A stretch of DNA of 64,000 bases from CAZJBS01 sp964544475 (lineage in GTDB: Bacteria; CLD3; SB21), in the NCBI GenBank assembly GCA_964544475.1, contig CAZJBS010000003.1, positions 124,001-188,000 of the forward strand. The letters are read 5' to 3'. The notes under the pieces were generated by a model. It was given only the letters and a program-made list of their open reading frames with translations. It did not search any database and was not told where the DNA came from. Positions 8,802-17,966 of the stretch are shown in pieces (positions within the stretch are counted from its first letter, which is position 1; the number at the start of each line of letters is the position of its first letter). A program made the translations under genes and the position numbers.

Positions 8802-8814
8802 TATATTGCTATAT
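8802..8814. promoter_or_regulatory. Inverted 13-bp repeat, copy 2 (putative operator)
   Basis: TATATTGCTATAT, the exact reverse complement of the element at 8698-8710. It overlaps a possible plus-strand promoter for the lipoprotein gene: TTGCAT at 8788-8793, a 16-base spacer, and TATATT at 8810-8815. Both divergent transcripts could therefore be controlled by one protein binding both copies. Confidence 0.45.
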
Positions 8815-8876
8815 TGATAGAGTAAGCCCAACGAGGGGCTGTCTGTAACCTAAAATTCAATTTGAAAGGGGTTATC

Positions 8877-9305
8877 ATGAAAGCAATTCTGTCTGTTTTC
8901 GTCGTCGTCACCGTTGTGCTCGTATGGTCGATGGCCTGTGGTGAAAGCGTGACTCAGGAATCAAACGACCCAGTGGGCACGCCGGCATTGTCCATGGCCA
9001 AAGTGGACTGGTCAGCGGCCGGCTCCGTGGTCAGCGTTGAAGAAGCGCGTGAATACACATCGGACTTTTCCGAGGAATTCAAGGGCCTGCGCGGCGCCGC
9101 CATTTCAAAAACCCTCTTGCTGGAAATGCTGAAGAATCCCAAAGTGTACGGCGTTCGTGTTTTCCTTGGTTCGCACAAAAGTGGCGACGCCAAGGGATTT
9201 GGGTGCCTCGTTTTTGTGGGACTGGATGAAAATGGCCATAACATCCTGGATGGATCGGTCGAGGTTCTGGAGAGAACCGTGCCATGTCCGCCATTGTGCC
9301 AATAG
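8877..9305 (+). CDS. Hypothetical secreted or lipid-anchored protein
   Basis: A 142-residue protein starting at 8877 behind GAAAGGGG. An upstream in-frame ATG at 8862 lacks a ribosome site. The first 23 residues form an export signal ending SMAC, a possible but weak lipobox. The rest is soluble, with a VYGVRVFLGSHKSGDAKGFG segment and a cysteine pair at the end (CPPLC). I do not recognise a family. It is divergent from the efflux block across a region with paired inverted repeats, so co-regulation with efflux is possible. Confidence 0.6.
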   Translation: MKAILSVFVVVTVVLVWSMACGESVTQESNDPVGTPALSMAKVDWSAAGSVVSVEEAREYTSDFSEEFKGLRGAAISKTLLLEMLKNPKVYGVRVFLGSHKSGDAKGFGCLVFVGLDENGHNILDGSVEVLERTVPCPPLCQ

Positions 9306-9343
9306 GTGGTGTAACTGAGGTGCTGAGATGATAGAGAGATGAT

Positions 9344-10033
9344 GTGGACATTTATCTCATCTCCCAAATCAGTGATTTTGTCACGTTTTCTTTGGCATTT
9401 GCCTGGGTTGTTGCTTTCTTCTGGAGGCGGCAACCCCGGCCCTTGCATTCCTCGAGTACGCCGACGCCGCTGATAGTTGTCGCTTCCCTGCAGTTCATTG
9501 GAACGCTCATTGGAGCAATGGAACTCATGTTCCGAAGAAGGGGTCAATCGAATATCCTGCTGTTTCATTGGTACACTCTTCTTGAGCATATTCTCCTCAT
9601 GTCGGCGATTTCTTTCTGGATTTCGAACCGATCGCTGCGACAATTGATGCGATGGGGGCTCATTCCCGCCTTCGTGATTTTGTGGTCAGTTGCCAAATGG
9701 TCCGGTTTGGAGAAGTTCGACCAACTCGACCATCTTACGCTGCCGATTTCAAGCCTCATCATCAGTTTTTTTGCTATTCATGCCATCATGGACATCAATG
9801 AACGCACGACAACGCCCGTCGGGCGGGATCCTGTTTTCTTTGTACTGGTCGGTTTCTCTTCCTATTTTCTGGGCAATCTTCTGATTTTCATCTTGTATGG
9901 CATCCAGATCATGGAGTTGTGGACCATCCATGCCGCCGTCAATATCATGAAGAACGCCTGCATAACGTATGCGTTCTATCTTTTGGTCCGATTCGGAACG
10001 GAGTTTCCCGTTTGGATCCGCAAGCCAGGTTGA
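9344..10033 (+). CDS. Multi-pass membrane protein, putative sensor input module
   Basis: A 229-residue protein of about seven hydrophobic segments with short loops, starting at GTG 9344; an ATG two bases upstream is in a different frame. No enzymatic motif is visible. It overlaps or abuts the hybrid histidine kinase that follows (the TGA at 10031-10033 lies inside the possible kinase starts). This coupling suggests that the membrane protein supplies sensing to the kinase, much as membrane sensor domains are fused to kinases elsewhere. The family is not recognised and the function is inferred from position. Confidence 0.7.
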   Translation: MDIYLISQISDFVTFSLAFAWVVAFFWRRQPRPLHSSSTPTPLIVVASLQFIGTLIGAMELMFRRRGQSNILLFHWYTLLEHILLMSAISFWISNRSLRQLMRWGLIPAFVILWSVAKWSGLEKFDQLDHLTLPISSLIISFFAIHAIMDINERTTTPVGRDPVFFVLVGFSSYFLGNLLIFILYGIQIMELWTIHAAVNIMKNACITYAFYLLVRFGTEFPVWIRKPG

Positions 10034-10041
10034 TACTGGAG

Positions 10042-12399
10042 ATGGCCTCCATTTCGGTGGTGGCGATCTTCGTATATGTTTTTTCAACGCTGTCATCACG
10101 AAAACGGCGGGATAATGTTTTACGCCTTGCCGTGGAACTGGAGCGGCGAAAGCTGTATCTCGCCGCCGAGCAAAGTCCAAATGCGATCATCGTGACCGAC
10201 CAATCAGGCCTCATTGAGTACGTCAATCCGCGATTCTCGACAATGACGGGATACACCCGCGAGGATGCGCTGGGCCGCACGCCAAGAATCATCAAATCCG
10301 GTGTGTCGCCGGACGAGGAATACCGAAAACTATGGCAGGCGATTGCCGCTGGCGGAGAATGGCGCGGCACTTTTTGCAACCAGAAAAAATCTGGGGAACT
10401 CTTCTGGGCGTCGACGGTGATTTCTCCGATCTTTGACGAACACCACGCCATTACGCACTACGTCGCCGTCGAAGAAGACGTGTCCGACAGGATGGCCGCC
10501 GAACAGCGCTTGAGGGAAGTCGACACGAAACTCAAATACATCGTCGAGCACAGCACCAATCTTTTTTATGTGCACACGCTGGACCACCGGCTCACGTATG
10601 TCAGTCCTCAGGCGCGCCAAATGCTGGACTGTGAGCCGGAAGAAGCCATGGTGCAGTGGACGGAATTCATGTCGGACCATCCCGAGAACAGCCGGGCGGT
10701 TGAGGCGACGGAAAAAGCCATGGCGACCGGTCAGGCCCAGCCGCCGTATGAGATTGAATTGCGCAGCCGGCAGGGACGAACGGTCTGGGTGGAAGTGCAC
10801 GAATCGCCCATCCTGATTGACGGGAAGGTTACCGGCATGGCCGGCTCGCTCACGGATGTGACCCTCCGCAGGGAAGCCGAACAGGCCCTGCGGCTTTCCG
10901 AGGAAAAATACCGACAGATCTTTGAAGAATCCCGGGATGTGATTTTCATCAGTACGCCCGGCGGCCGTTTTGTAGATATCAATCCGGCGGGCCTGTCCCT
11001 TTTCGGATATACGAAAGACGAAATCATGGCCGTCGATATTGAAAGCACTCTCTACCCGGATCCCGCGGAACGCCGGCGGCTGAGCCGGGAACTTGAGACG
11101 ACCGGGTATGTGCAGGACTTTGAGGAAGTCCTGCGGCGCCGGGACGGGAGCCTGGTCACGGTGCTTGAAACCACAACAGCCATGCGCGACGCCGGCGGCC
11201 GTGTGTGTTACTATCGGGGTATTATCCGGGACATCAGCGGGCAAAAAGAACTGGAAGCGCAGCTGCAGCAGTCCCAAAAAATGGAAGCCATCGGCCAGCT
11301 GGCCGGCGGAGTGGCCCACGATTTCAACAACCTGCTGACCGCCATCCTCGGTTACAGCGACATCCTCTTGCGGCGAACGGACAAGGACACTGAAACGTCC
11401 GACGAAATCGGGGAAATCAAGCGGGCGGCTGAGCGGGCGGCCTCGCTCACACGCCAGCTGCTTGCCTTCAGCCGCAAACAGATCATGACCATGGAGAACC
11501 TCGATCTCAACGACAGCGTTCGCAATATTACAAAGCTGTTGCACCGTTTGATCGGTGAGGATATCGATCTGACCACGCGCATCGCCCCAACGCCGGCGCT
11601 GATCAAGGCGGACGCCGGCCAGATCGAACAGGTTATCCTGAATCTCGTCGTCAATGCCCGCGATGCCATGCCGAAAGGAGGCAAACTACGCGTCACGACG
11701 GAAGTCCGAACGCTGGGTCATGCGGCCGGCGAAAAGCACGTCAACCTGCCGAATGGAACGTACGCCGTATTGTCCGTGAGCGATACGGGGTGTGGCATGA
11801 CGCCGGAGATCATGTCCCATATCTTCGAACCCTTTTTTACAACGAAGGCCGCCGGCAAAGGTACCGGGCTGGGTCTCTCCACGGTCTACGGCATAGTCAA
11901 ACAAACGGGCGGCGATATTCTGGTCGAAAGCGAACCGGGCAAGGGGTCCACGTTCCTGGTTTTTCTTCCCCGGGCGTCGGAGGAGGAACAGAAGACGCAT
12001 CCGGCCGAAACGGCCACCACGGGCAACGGCGCTGTGGGGTGCATTCTGGTCATCGAAGACGAACCGCTCGTCCGCAATCTGATCGAAATGATACTAACCT
12101 CGGCGGGATACGATGTGCTGGCTGGCGGCTCTGGCGAAGAAGCCATCCGGATATTCGAGCAGAATGTCGAACGCATCGACCTGGTGCTGACCGATGTCGT
12201 CATGCCCCAGATGGATGGGCGGACTCTGGCACGACAGATTTTGGAAAGAAAACCGAATCAGAGGATTCTGTATATGTCCGGTTATACGGATCACGCGATC
12301 GTTCACGAAGGCGTCCTGGATCAGGGCCTGGCGTTCATTCAAAAACCATTCACGCCGGAAAATCTGGAATTGAAAATCAGGACGATGTTGGCGGGTTGA
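10042..12399 (+). CDS. Hybrid histidine kinase (TM-PAS-PAS-PAS-HisKA-HATPase-REC)
   Basis: About 785 residues. A single membrane helix at the N-terminus (ASISVVAIFVYVFSTLSS) is followed by three PAS domains, the first beginning AAEQSPNAIIVTDQSGLIEYVN. The kinase core has the H-box QLAGGVAHDFNNLLTAILGY, an N-box NLVVNARDAMP, and G-boxes DTGCGM and GKGTGLGLSTVYGIVKQ. A C-terminal receiver has VIEDEP, phospho-acceptor D in LTDVVMPQMDG, and the switch lysine in FIQKPF. The start is uncertain: ATG 10042 is used, but TTG at 10012 has a better-spaced GGAG. The gene is coupled to the preceding membrane protein. Its end overlaps prfC, which converges on it, by 23 bases. Confidence 0.9.
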   Translation: MASISVVAIFVYVFSTLSSRKRRDNVLRLAVELERRKLYLAAEQSPNAIIVTDQSGLIEYVNPRFSTMTGYTREDALGRTPRIIKSGVSPDEEYRKLWQAIAAGGEWRGTFCNQKKSGELFWASTVISPIFDEHHAITHYVAVEEDVSDRMAAEQRLREVDTKLKYIVEHSTNLFYVHTLDHRLTYVSPQARQMLDCEPEEAMVQWTEFMSDHPENSRAVEATEKAMATGQAQPPYEIELRSRQGRTVWVEVHESPILIDGKVTGMAGSLTDVTLRREAEQALRLSEEKYRQIFEESRDVIFISTPGGRFVDINPAGLSLFGYTKDEIMAVDIESTLYPDPAERRRLSRELETTGYVQDFEEVLRRRDGSLVTVLETTTAMRDAGGRVCYYRGIIRDISGQKELEAQLQQSQKMEAIGQLAGGVAHDFNNLLTAILGYSDILLRRTDKDTETSDEIGEIKRAAERAASLTRQLLAFSRKQIMTMENLDLNDSVRNITKLLHRLIGEDIDLTTRIAPTPALIKADAGQIEQVILNLVVNARDAMPKGGKLRVTTEVRTLGHAAGEKHVNLPNGTYAVLSVSDTGCGMTPEIMSHIFEPFFTTKAAGKGTGLGLSTVYGIVKQTGGDILVESEPGKGSTFLVFLPRASEEEQKTHPAETATTGNGAVGCILVIEDEPLVRNLIEMILTSAGYDVLAGGSGEEAIRIFEQNVERIDLVLTDVVMPQMDGRTLARQILERKPNQRILYMSGYTDHAIVHEGVLDQGLAFIQKPFTPENLELKIRTMLAG

Positions 12400-13972
12400 A
12401 GCCTTCACGTGGCGGAGATTCATACAGGATAAGACCGGGTGTTTTTTCCAGAAGATAATTCAGTTCCCAGTCGCTCTTCAATAACAGCACCGGCCGTTGC
12501 TGGTCGTCGTAAGCGAATTTCACATCAATGGCCGGTTTCACGTCATTGCCAACCCAGCGGGTGCGCGTATAGGGCAGGCGCTCCTGCACGACCTTTTCGT
12601 TGTATTCATTCTCCATACGCCACGAAAACACCTGCAATTGGAGTTCTCCGACCGCCGCCAATAATGGGCTCAGCGATCCGTCGGGCTCGGCGAACACCTG
12701 AACGACGCCTTCCTCACCGAGTTGCTCGATCCCTTTCCGGAATCCTTTGCTGTACGAATTATTGGACGGTCGCACGCGGACGAAGATCTCCGGCGCAAAA
12801 CGAGGGAACCTGGGAATGGTGAATTCCGCTCCCGCGGACAGCACGTCGCCGATCCGGAACGTGCCGGGATTGATCAGTCCGATGACATCGCCGGGATAGG
12901 CTTCATCCAGAATTGTGCGCTCCCGGCCGAACACCTGGAAAGGGTAATTGAGTTTCACGTCCTTGTTGGATCCGAAATGCCTGACCGTCATACCGCGTTC
13001 GAATTTGCCGGACACAATGCGGACAAAGGACAGCCGGTCGCGGTGAGCCTTGTTCATGTTGGCCTGCACCTTGTATACAAAACACGAAAACGTTTCGTTT
13101 TCCGGCGCCATGGGTCCGATGGACGTGGGCACAGGCTGGGGCGTCGGCGCAAGTTCGAGCACGTACTGCAAGAAATTCTCGACGCCAAAATTGTTCAGGG
13201 CGCTTCCGAAAAATACGGGCGTGATTTTTTCCTTCAGGAAGGCGTCCCGGTCAAACAACGGCAAGGTGCCGTCGATCAGATGCAGGTCGTCGATCAGTCT
13301 CCGGTGGGCGTCCGACCCCAGGAGGGACTGAAGATGGGTGTCGTACATGTCCGTCATTTTCACCGGCGCTTTGTGCTTGCCGCCCGCCGTGCGCTGGAAC
13401 AGGTGGAATTTCTTTTCGCGCCGCTCATAGATGCCACGAAAATCGGGACCATCGCCGACGGGCCAGCTCATCGGCACCGTTGTAATGCCGAGCACTTTCT
13501 CGACGTTGTCGAGCAGTTCAAATGGATTCAGCGCAGGCCGGTCCAGTTTGTTGATGAACGTGATGATCGGAATGCCACGGTCCCGGCAGACTTTGAACAG
13601 TTTGATCGTCTGGGGCTCCACGCCTTTGGCGGCATCGAGAATCATGATGGCGCTGTCAACGGCCATCAGTGTGCGGTAGGTGTCTTCGCTGAAATCCTGA
13701 TGGCCCGGCGTGTCGAGAATGTTGAGCAATTTGTCGTCGTAGGCGACCCGCATCGCGCTGGACGACACGGAAATGCCGCGTTGCTGCTCGATTTCCATCC
13801 AGTCCGACGTGGTGGCGCCTTTCGTTCCCAAACTCACATTGCCCGCCCGCTGGATGGCCCCGGAATACAACAACAGTTTTTCCGTCATTGTGGTCTTGCC
13901 GGCGTCGGGATGCGAAATAATCGCCAACGTCCGCCGCCGCTCGATCTCACGGTTCAATTCAGGTATCGCCAT
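12377..13972 (-). CDS. prfC: Peptide chain release factor 3 (RF3)
   Basis: A 531-residue translational GTPase that recycles RF1 and RF2 after termination. The start at 13972 (MAIPELNREIERRRTL) has AAAGGAAG seven bases upstream. The open frame reaches 14008, but the extra residues are not family-like. The G1 P-loop is SHPDAGKTT (residues 20-28), G3 is DTPGHQDF, G4 is NKLDR, and the switch region has KGATTSDWMEIEQQRGIS. The C-terminal domain with QLQVFSWRMENEYNEKV matches RF3 rather than EF-G. Its last 23 bases overlap the convergent kinase gene. The opposite strand carries a long but spurious frame. Confidence 0.95.
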   Translation of the reverse strand: MAIPELNREIERRRTLAIISHPDAGKTTMTEKLLLYSGAIQRAGNVSLGTKGATTSDWMEIEQQRGISVSSSAMRVAYDDKLLNILDTPGHQDFSEDTYRTLMAVDSAIMILDAAKGVEPQTIKLFKVCRDRGIPIITFINKLDRPALNPFELLDNVEKVLGITTVPMSWPVGDGPDFRGIYERREKKFHLFQRTAGGKHKAPVKMTDMYDTHLQSLLGSDAHRRLIDDLHLIDGTLPLFDRDAFLKEKITPVFFGSALNNFGVENFLQYVLELAPTPQPVPTSIGPMAPENETFSCFVYKVQANMNKAHRDRLSFVRIVSGKFERGMTVRHFGSNKDVKLNYPFQVFGRERTILDEAYPGDVIGLINPGTFRIGDVLSAGAEFTIPRFPRFAPEIFVRVRPSNNSYSKGFRKGIEQLGEEGVVQVFAEPDGSLSPLLAAVGELQLQVFSWRMENEYNEKVVQERLPYTRTRWVGNDVKPAIDVKFAYDDQQRPVLLLKSDWELNYLLEKTPGLILYESPPREGFNPPTSS

Positions 13973-14200
13973 GCCGCTTCCTTTCCATAAGCGCGGCGAA
14001 TATAGCACAAACCGTTTTGATTGTCACGGAAAACCTTGCCTTACGGCAAATACCATCCGTCTTTCATGAAAGACGGGGGCATGAGTATCCGAAAGAAGAC
14101 GGCCACCGCCAGGCGTTGAAGATCGAAAATAGGATGGAACATGGATCAGGAATGACGTATAATCACTCATTCTCTGATCACATTATCCAAGGAGGTTTTC

Positions 14201-15241
14201 ATGAAAGGCTTGACCATATTCATCGCCGGCATGTTGCTCAGCGGCGGCGTTTACGCCCAGCGTCTGACCATGCCGGAAACGAGTCCCGGCGCTTCGGTCT
14301 CACAGTCCATCGGTCTCACGGACATGACGGTGGTTTATCATCGGCCGGGCGTCAAGAACCGCAATATCTGGGGCGACGTGGTGCCGTACGACCAGGTTTG
14401 GCGTGTCGGCGCCAATGAGAATACGACTGTTTCATTTTCGACTCCCGTGCGCGTCGGCGGCAAGGAACTGGCGGCGGGAACCTATGGATTGCACATGATC
14501 CCGGGCGAAACAGAATGGACGGTTATTCTAAGTACCAATGCCACGTCGTGGGGCAGTTATTTCTACGATGAAAAGGAAGACGCCGTAAGGGTGAAAGCCA
14601 AACCCGAAACGTGCGAAGCGACGGAACGCCTTGTGTTCTTGTTTTCCGGCCTGAAGGACAATAGTGTCGACATCGTCATGCGATGGGAAAAACTCCAGAT
14701 CGCTTTCACGGTGGAGGTCGATCTGCAGGGCACGGTGCTGGCCAGCCTGCGTCGGGAGATGAGGACGAACAAAGGCTTCAATATGGAAGCCCTGCGGGAT
14801 GCCGCCGCGTGGTGCCTTCGCAATAACGTCAATCTGGACGAGGCCACCGCATGGGCGGATCGTTCCATCCAGCGCAGTGAGCAATTCTCCAACGTTCTAC
14901 TGAAAAGCCAGATTCTCGCAAAGCTGGGCAAATCGAAAGAATCCGACGATACGTTTGCTCGGGCCGTCAAATTGGCGACCACGGAAGGGGATCTCAACCA
15001 GCTGGGCTATCATCATCTGACGAATAACAGACTCAAGGAAGCGGTGGACGTTTTCCGGCGCAACGCCAAAGAACATCCGCTTTCCTGGAATGCGCATGAC
15101 AGCCTGGCTGAAGCGCTGGAGAAGACGGGCGACAAAAAGGGCGCCATGGAGAGCTACAGGAAGGCGCTTGATCTGACCAAAGAAGAAGATCAAAAGACCA
15201 GAATTCAAAAAGCCATCAAAGGTCTTTCCGAGACGAAATAG
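14201..15241 (+). CDS. DUF2911 domain and TPR secreted protein
   Basis: A 346-residue protein with a signal peptide (cleavage near VYAQ, residue 20). DUF2911 follows, with VYHRPGVKNRNIWGDVVPYDQVWRVGANENTT and AGTYGLHMIPGE. The C-terminal 170 residues form TPR-like helices (RLKEAVDVFRRNAKEHP, DKKGAMESYRKALDLT). DUF2911 proteins are abundant in Bacteroidetes-Chlorobi relatives and have no known activity. The start has a strong AAGGAGG site, and TATAAT at 14158-14163 may be its -10 element. A hairpin terminator follows the stop. Confidence 0.88.
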   Translation: MKGLTIFIAGMLLSGGVYAQRLTMPETSPGASVSQSIGLTDMTVVYHRPGVKNRNIWGDVVPYDQVWRVGANENTTVSFSTPVRVGGKELAAGTYGLHMIPGETEWTVILSTNATSWGSYFYDEKEDAVRVKAKPETCEATERLVFLFSGLKDNSVDIVMRWEKLQIAFTVEVDLQGTVLASLRREMRTNKGFNMEALRDAAAWCLRNNVNLDEATAWADRSIQRSEQFSNVLLKSQILAKLGKSKESDDTFARAVKLATTEGDLNQLGYHHLTNNRLKEAVDVFRRNAKEHPLSWNAHDSLAEALEKTGDKKGAMESYRKALDLTKEEDQKTRIQKAIKGLSETK

Positions 15242-15258
15242 TCTCATGGAATTGGCAG

Positions 15259-15292
15259 AAAAAAAAGGGGCATGAAACAGCCCCTTTTTTTT
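15259..15292. terminator. Bidirectional rho-independent terminator
   Basis: A stem of eight A plus GGGGC on the left pairs with GCCCC plus eight T on the right, around an eight-base loop. The A- and T-tracts make it work in both directions. It lies between the convergent DUF2911 and PIG-L genes. Confidence 0.85.
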
Positions 15293-15309
15293 ATCCGAAA
15301 AAGACCCGG

Positions 15310-17787
15310 TCATTTTCCCGACGACAGCAGATTCATGAGCAACCGGTACGCCCCGGGAACGCCCGCGGGCAACTGTCTGAAAAACGCCAGCCCCGTGTAA
15401 TAGTACGTGCCTTTGCCGTACCGTGCTGTGATCAGGGAGCCGTAGTGTTCTTCTTCACCGGGGTCTTTCATGGAAAAGATCATCTGGTAATTGGAATCGA
15501 CGTCGCTGGCAAAATACAATCCTCGTTCCTGTATCCAGCCATCAAAATCCGACAAGGTCAGACGGTTGGGTTTTGTCACGACCGGGTGATTCTTGTCCAC
15601 GAACGTGACGCCGGCCGTTTCGTCGGTGACGCGATCCGTCGTGACTTTGAAAGGATACGGTCCGATGCGGTTGGTGTCCAATTCCCAGCCCACCTGGTAT
15701 TGCACCAGCAGCGTACCGCCGTCCTTGACGTAGTCCATCAAAGTTCTTGTTTGTTTCAAAAGACGGGGTCGAGTATTGAACGCGCGAATACCGACGATCA
15801 CCGCATCGTATGTCGAAGACCGGAGAGCGTGGAGTTCATCATCCTCGATCAACGTGACTTCGCATCCGGCTTGCCGCAGGGCGGCGGGCAGGTCGTCGCC
15901 GGAACCCATCAAATAACCAATGCGCCGTGCCGTGTTTCGGACGTCAAGGCGTACGACCGTCGCTTCGGACGCCGAAAGAACCATTTGGATGGGAATGTGC
16001 GCATGGTCAACGATGTCGAGAGCCGTCGCATAGTCGCGGTCGCCGATGCGGACGACGGCTCTCGCGGACGCGCGGGTTGGCAGTCGGGGCGGTGAAACCG
16101 AAAAAGTCACGGTCTGTTCTTCGTCCCTGGCGCCGATGTCGAAGGGCCTTTCGCCGGGAGTGACGTTCCAGCCGTCGGGAAGTTCCAGCCGCACATGGCC
16201 TTTCGTCGCGGTGGTGTGGGATTTCAACTTGAGGCTCAATGTCCGGGGCGCATTGTCGGGAAACAGAAATGTCTTTTCGGTGAATTGAATTGTAACCGGT
16301 GGAAGAATTTCGAGGGCGCGCAGTTTTTCTCCGTCGACGCGGTCCGTCCATCGGTACCAGACCGGTGACGGCACCGCCCATTCCGAATCGTCAATATCGA
16401 AAACAAAAACCACCGTGCGCGCCGGCGCATTTTCCGCCGGGCCCACCAGCGTTTGATCGGGCAACGTGAACCGGCCGTCGGGTTTTTGTGAAAGCCAGAA
16501 GGGACTGGTGGTCGCCGTTGCCGGCGAAAAGTGAATCAGGGAGTCCAGCCGTACGGCTTGTCCTTTTGTCATGGGCCGATCCACGCGAAGCGTGTCCGTG
16601 CCGAGTCCGTCTTCCCGCAGGCCGGGCCATAGCAGATATTTTAATGTCACGCTGGCATCGTTACGAAGAATGGCCGTCGCGGAAACCCGCACCGAGCTTC
16701 CCGGCACGACCGAATGATCGGCGGCCACGCTCTCCACCCACAAGCCGGCGCACGACCGGATCAGGTCATCCACTTCACGAATTTTGATTTCAATGCGGTC
16801 CGACGACGGCAGGGATTTCATCAGCCGGCGCAACCGCACCAAGCCGGGCACCGAAGCCGCCGGCCTGTGGACATCAAAGGAACGGATCAGCGTGTCGATC
16901 AGGCCGACCATCTGCCGGCCGCCGGGAATATCCGACCAGTCCATGGGGATCCCGTCAAAAACATCCGTCCGCGCCGAATCGCCGTCCATCAGTTCAAAAT
17001 ATTCCCAGTTGTCCGTGCGGACGGCCGTCGATCCGAAGCCCTGGCTCTTGTGTTTCGCACGGCTCCGCGCCGCTATTTCGGTGTAGGACATGCCGAGCAA
17101 TGGATTGAACTCACCGGTGTTGATCCGGATCAGGCGTTCCAGATTGGCGCCGCGCCTCCTTAGAGCACCCGGCCACGCATTCCAGAAGATCCGCCGCGCC
17201 TGCCAGGTCTGAACCAGCGACAATTGTCCGGGAAACATGGTGCTGTCCGCGGCGGCCTTGAAGGCTTCGAGCGCGAGGATGGCGGAAGCCGTGTGATGGC
17301 CGTGGCCGCCGTCCCCATTGGTCGGGAAACGCGTGATGATCACGTCGGGCCTGAACGAACGAATCACCCATACGACGTCGGCGAGGATACTGTCATGATT
17401 CCATACGCGGAAGGTCTCGTCGGGGGATTTGGAGTAACCGAAGTCGTAGGCGCGGGTGAAAAACTGTTCGCCGCCGTCGGATCGCCGCGCGGCCAGCAAT
17501 TCCTGCGTCCGGATCACGCCCAGGAGCTCGGCCTGTTCGTGACCGATCAGATTTTGACCGCCGTCGCCGCGTGTCAGGGACAGATAACCGGCGCGGACTT
17601 TTGCGCGGTTTGCCATGTAAGCGAGAACCGCACTGTTTTCGTCGTCCGGATGCGCGGCGATGTATAGCACCGAACCGGTCGTACGCAGCTTTTCCAGGCG
17701 GAGTCGGATCGCGCCGGACGAAACGTCGGACTGCGCATGGAGCGCGCCGGAAAGCAGAAGAACGAGGACAAATACCATTCGTTTCAT
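15310..17787 (-). CDS. Secreted PIG-L (LmbE-like) deacetylase, large form
   Basis: An 825-residue protein with a signal peptide (cleavage near LHAQ, residue 19). The N-terminal third is a PIG-L zinc deacetylase: AHPDDE at residues 45-50 carries metal ligands and the catalytic Asp, and HGHHTAS supplies the further histidine. The central region is beta-rich, of NEW3/FN3 type (LPDGWNVTPGERPF). The C-terminal part resembles a class I glutamine-amidotransferase-like fold (YDAVIVGIRAFNTRP, DYVKDGGTLLVQYQVG). Similar long forms occur in Gemmatimonadetes and FCB bacteria, probably deacetylating glycans. The exact substrate is not known. Confidence 0.88.
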   Translation of the reverse strand: MKRMVFVLVLLLSGALHAQSDVSSGAIRLRLEKLRTTGSVLYIAAHPDDENSAVLAYMANRAKVRAGYLSLTRGDGGQNLIGHEQAELLGVIRTQELLAARRSDGGEQFFTRAYDFGYSKSPDETFRVWNHDSILADVVWVIRSFRPDVIITRFPTNGDGGHGHHTASAILALEAFKAAADSTMFPGQLSLVQTWQARRIFWNAWPGALRRRGANLERLIRINTGEFNPLLGMSYTEIAARSRAKHKSQGFGSTAVRTDNWEYFELMDGDSARTDVFDGIPMDWSDIPGGRQMVGLIDTLIRSFDVHRPAASVPGLVRLRRLMKSLPSSDRIEIKIREVDDLIRSCAGLWVESVAADHSVVPGSSVRVSATAILRNDASVTLKYLLWPGLREDGLGTDTLRVDRPMTKGQAVRLDSLIHFSPATATTSPFWLSQKPDGRFTLPDQTLVGPAENAPARTVVFVFDIDDSEWAVPSPVWYRWTDRVDGEKLRALEILPPVTIQFTEKTFLFPDNAPRTLSLKLKSHTTATKGHVRLELPDGWNVTPGERPFDIGARDEEQTVTFSVSPPRLPTRASARAVVRIGDRDYATALDIVDHAHIPIQMVLSASEATVVRLDVRNTARRIGYLMGSGDDLPAALRQAGCEVTLIEDDELHALRSSTYDAVIVGIRAFNTRPRLLKQTRTLMDYVKDGGTLLVQYQVGWELDTNRIGPYPFKVTTDRVTDETAGVTFVDKNHPVVTKPNRLTLSDFDGWIQERGLYFASDVDSNYQMIFSMKDPGEEEHYGSLITARYGKGTYYYTGLAFFRQLPAGVPGAYRLLMNLLSSGK

Positions 17788-17890
17788 GTTTTTTCCCGCA
17801 CAGTGATGGTGAAGGACTGCATGATAGCAAATTCCTGTTCAAAGCCAAAGAAAAAGTCGATCAAAGGACCCGGATCGTGAACTAAATCAC

Positions 17891-17918
17891 TTGACAGAAC
17901 GGGAAGATTAAGTAAATT
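17891..17918 (+). promoter_or_regulatory. Sigma-70-like promoter for the 1148-residue T9SS cargo
   Basis: TTGACA at 17891-17896, a 16-base spacer, and TAAATT at 17913-17918, about 48 bases before the ATG at 17967. It fits a -35/-10 pair; activity is inferred. Confidence 0.5.
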
Positions 17919-17966
17919 AGGCCACGAAAGGAACATTTCCGGTTACCACCAAGCCAAAGGATTCAT

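Noticed and set aside
9919..10033. Programmed -1 frameshift joining the membrane protein to the kinase
   Set aside because: No slippery heptamer or downstream hairpin was found in the overlap; coupled re-initiation explains it.
10330..11544. 404-residue minus-strand open frame opposite the hybrid kinase
   Set aside because: The opposite strand encodes well-defined PAS and kinase motifs; this frame has shadow-like composition.
12722..13990. 422-residue plus-strand open frame opposite prfC
   Set aside because: It is the antisense shadow of a clear RF3 gene, rich in His, Arg and Gln, with no family signal or ribosome site.
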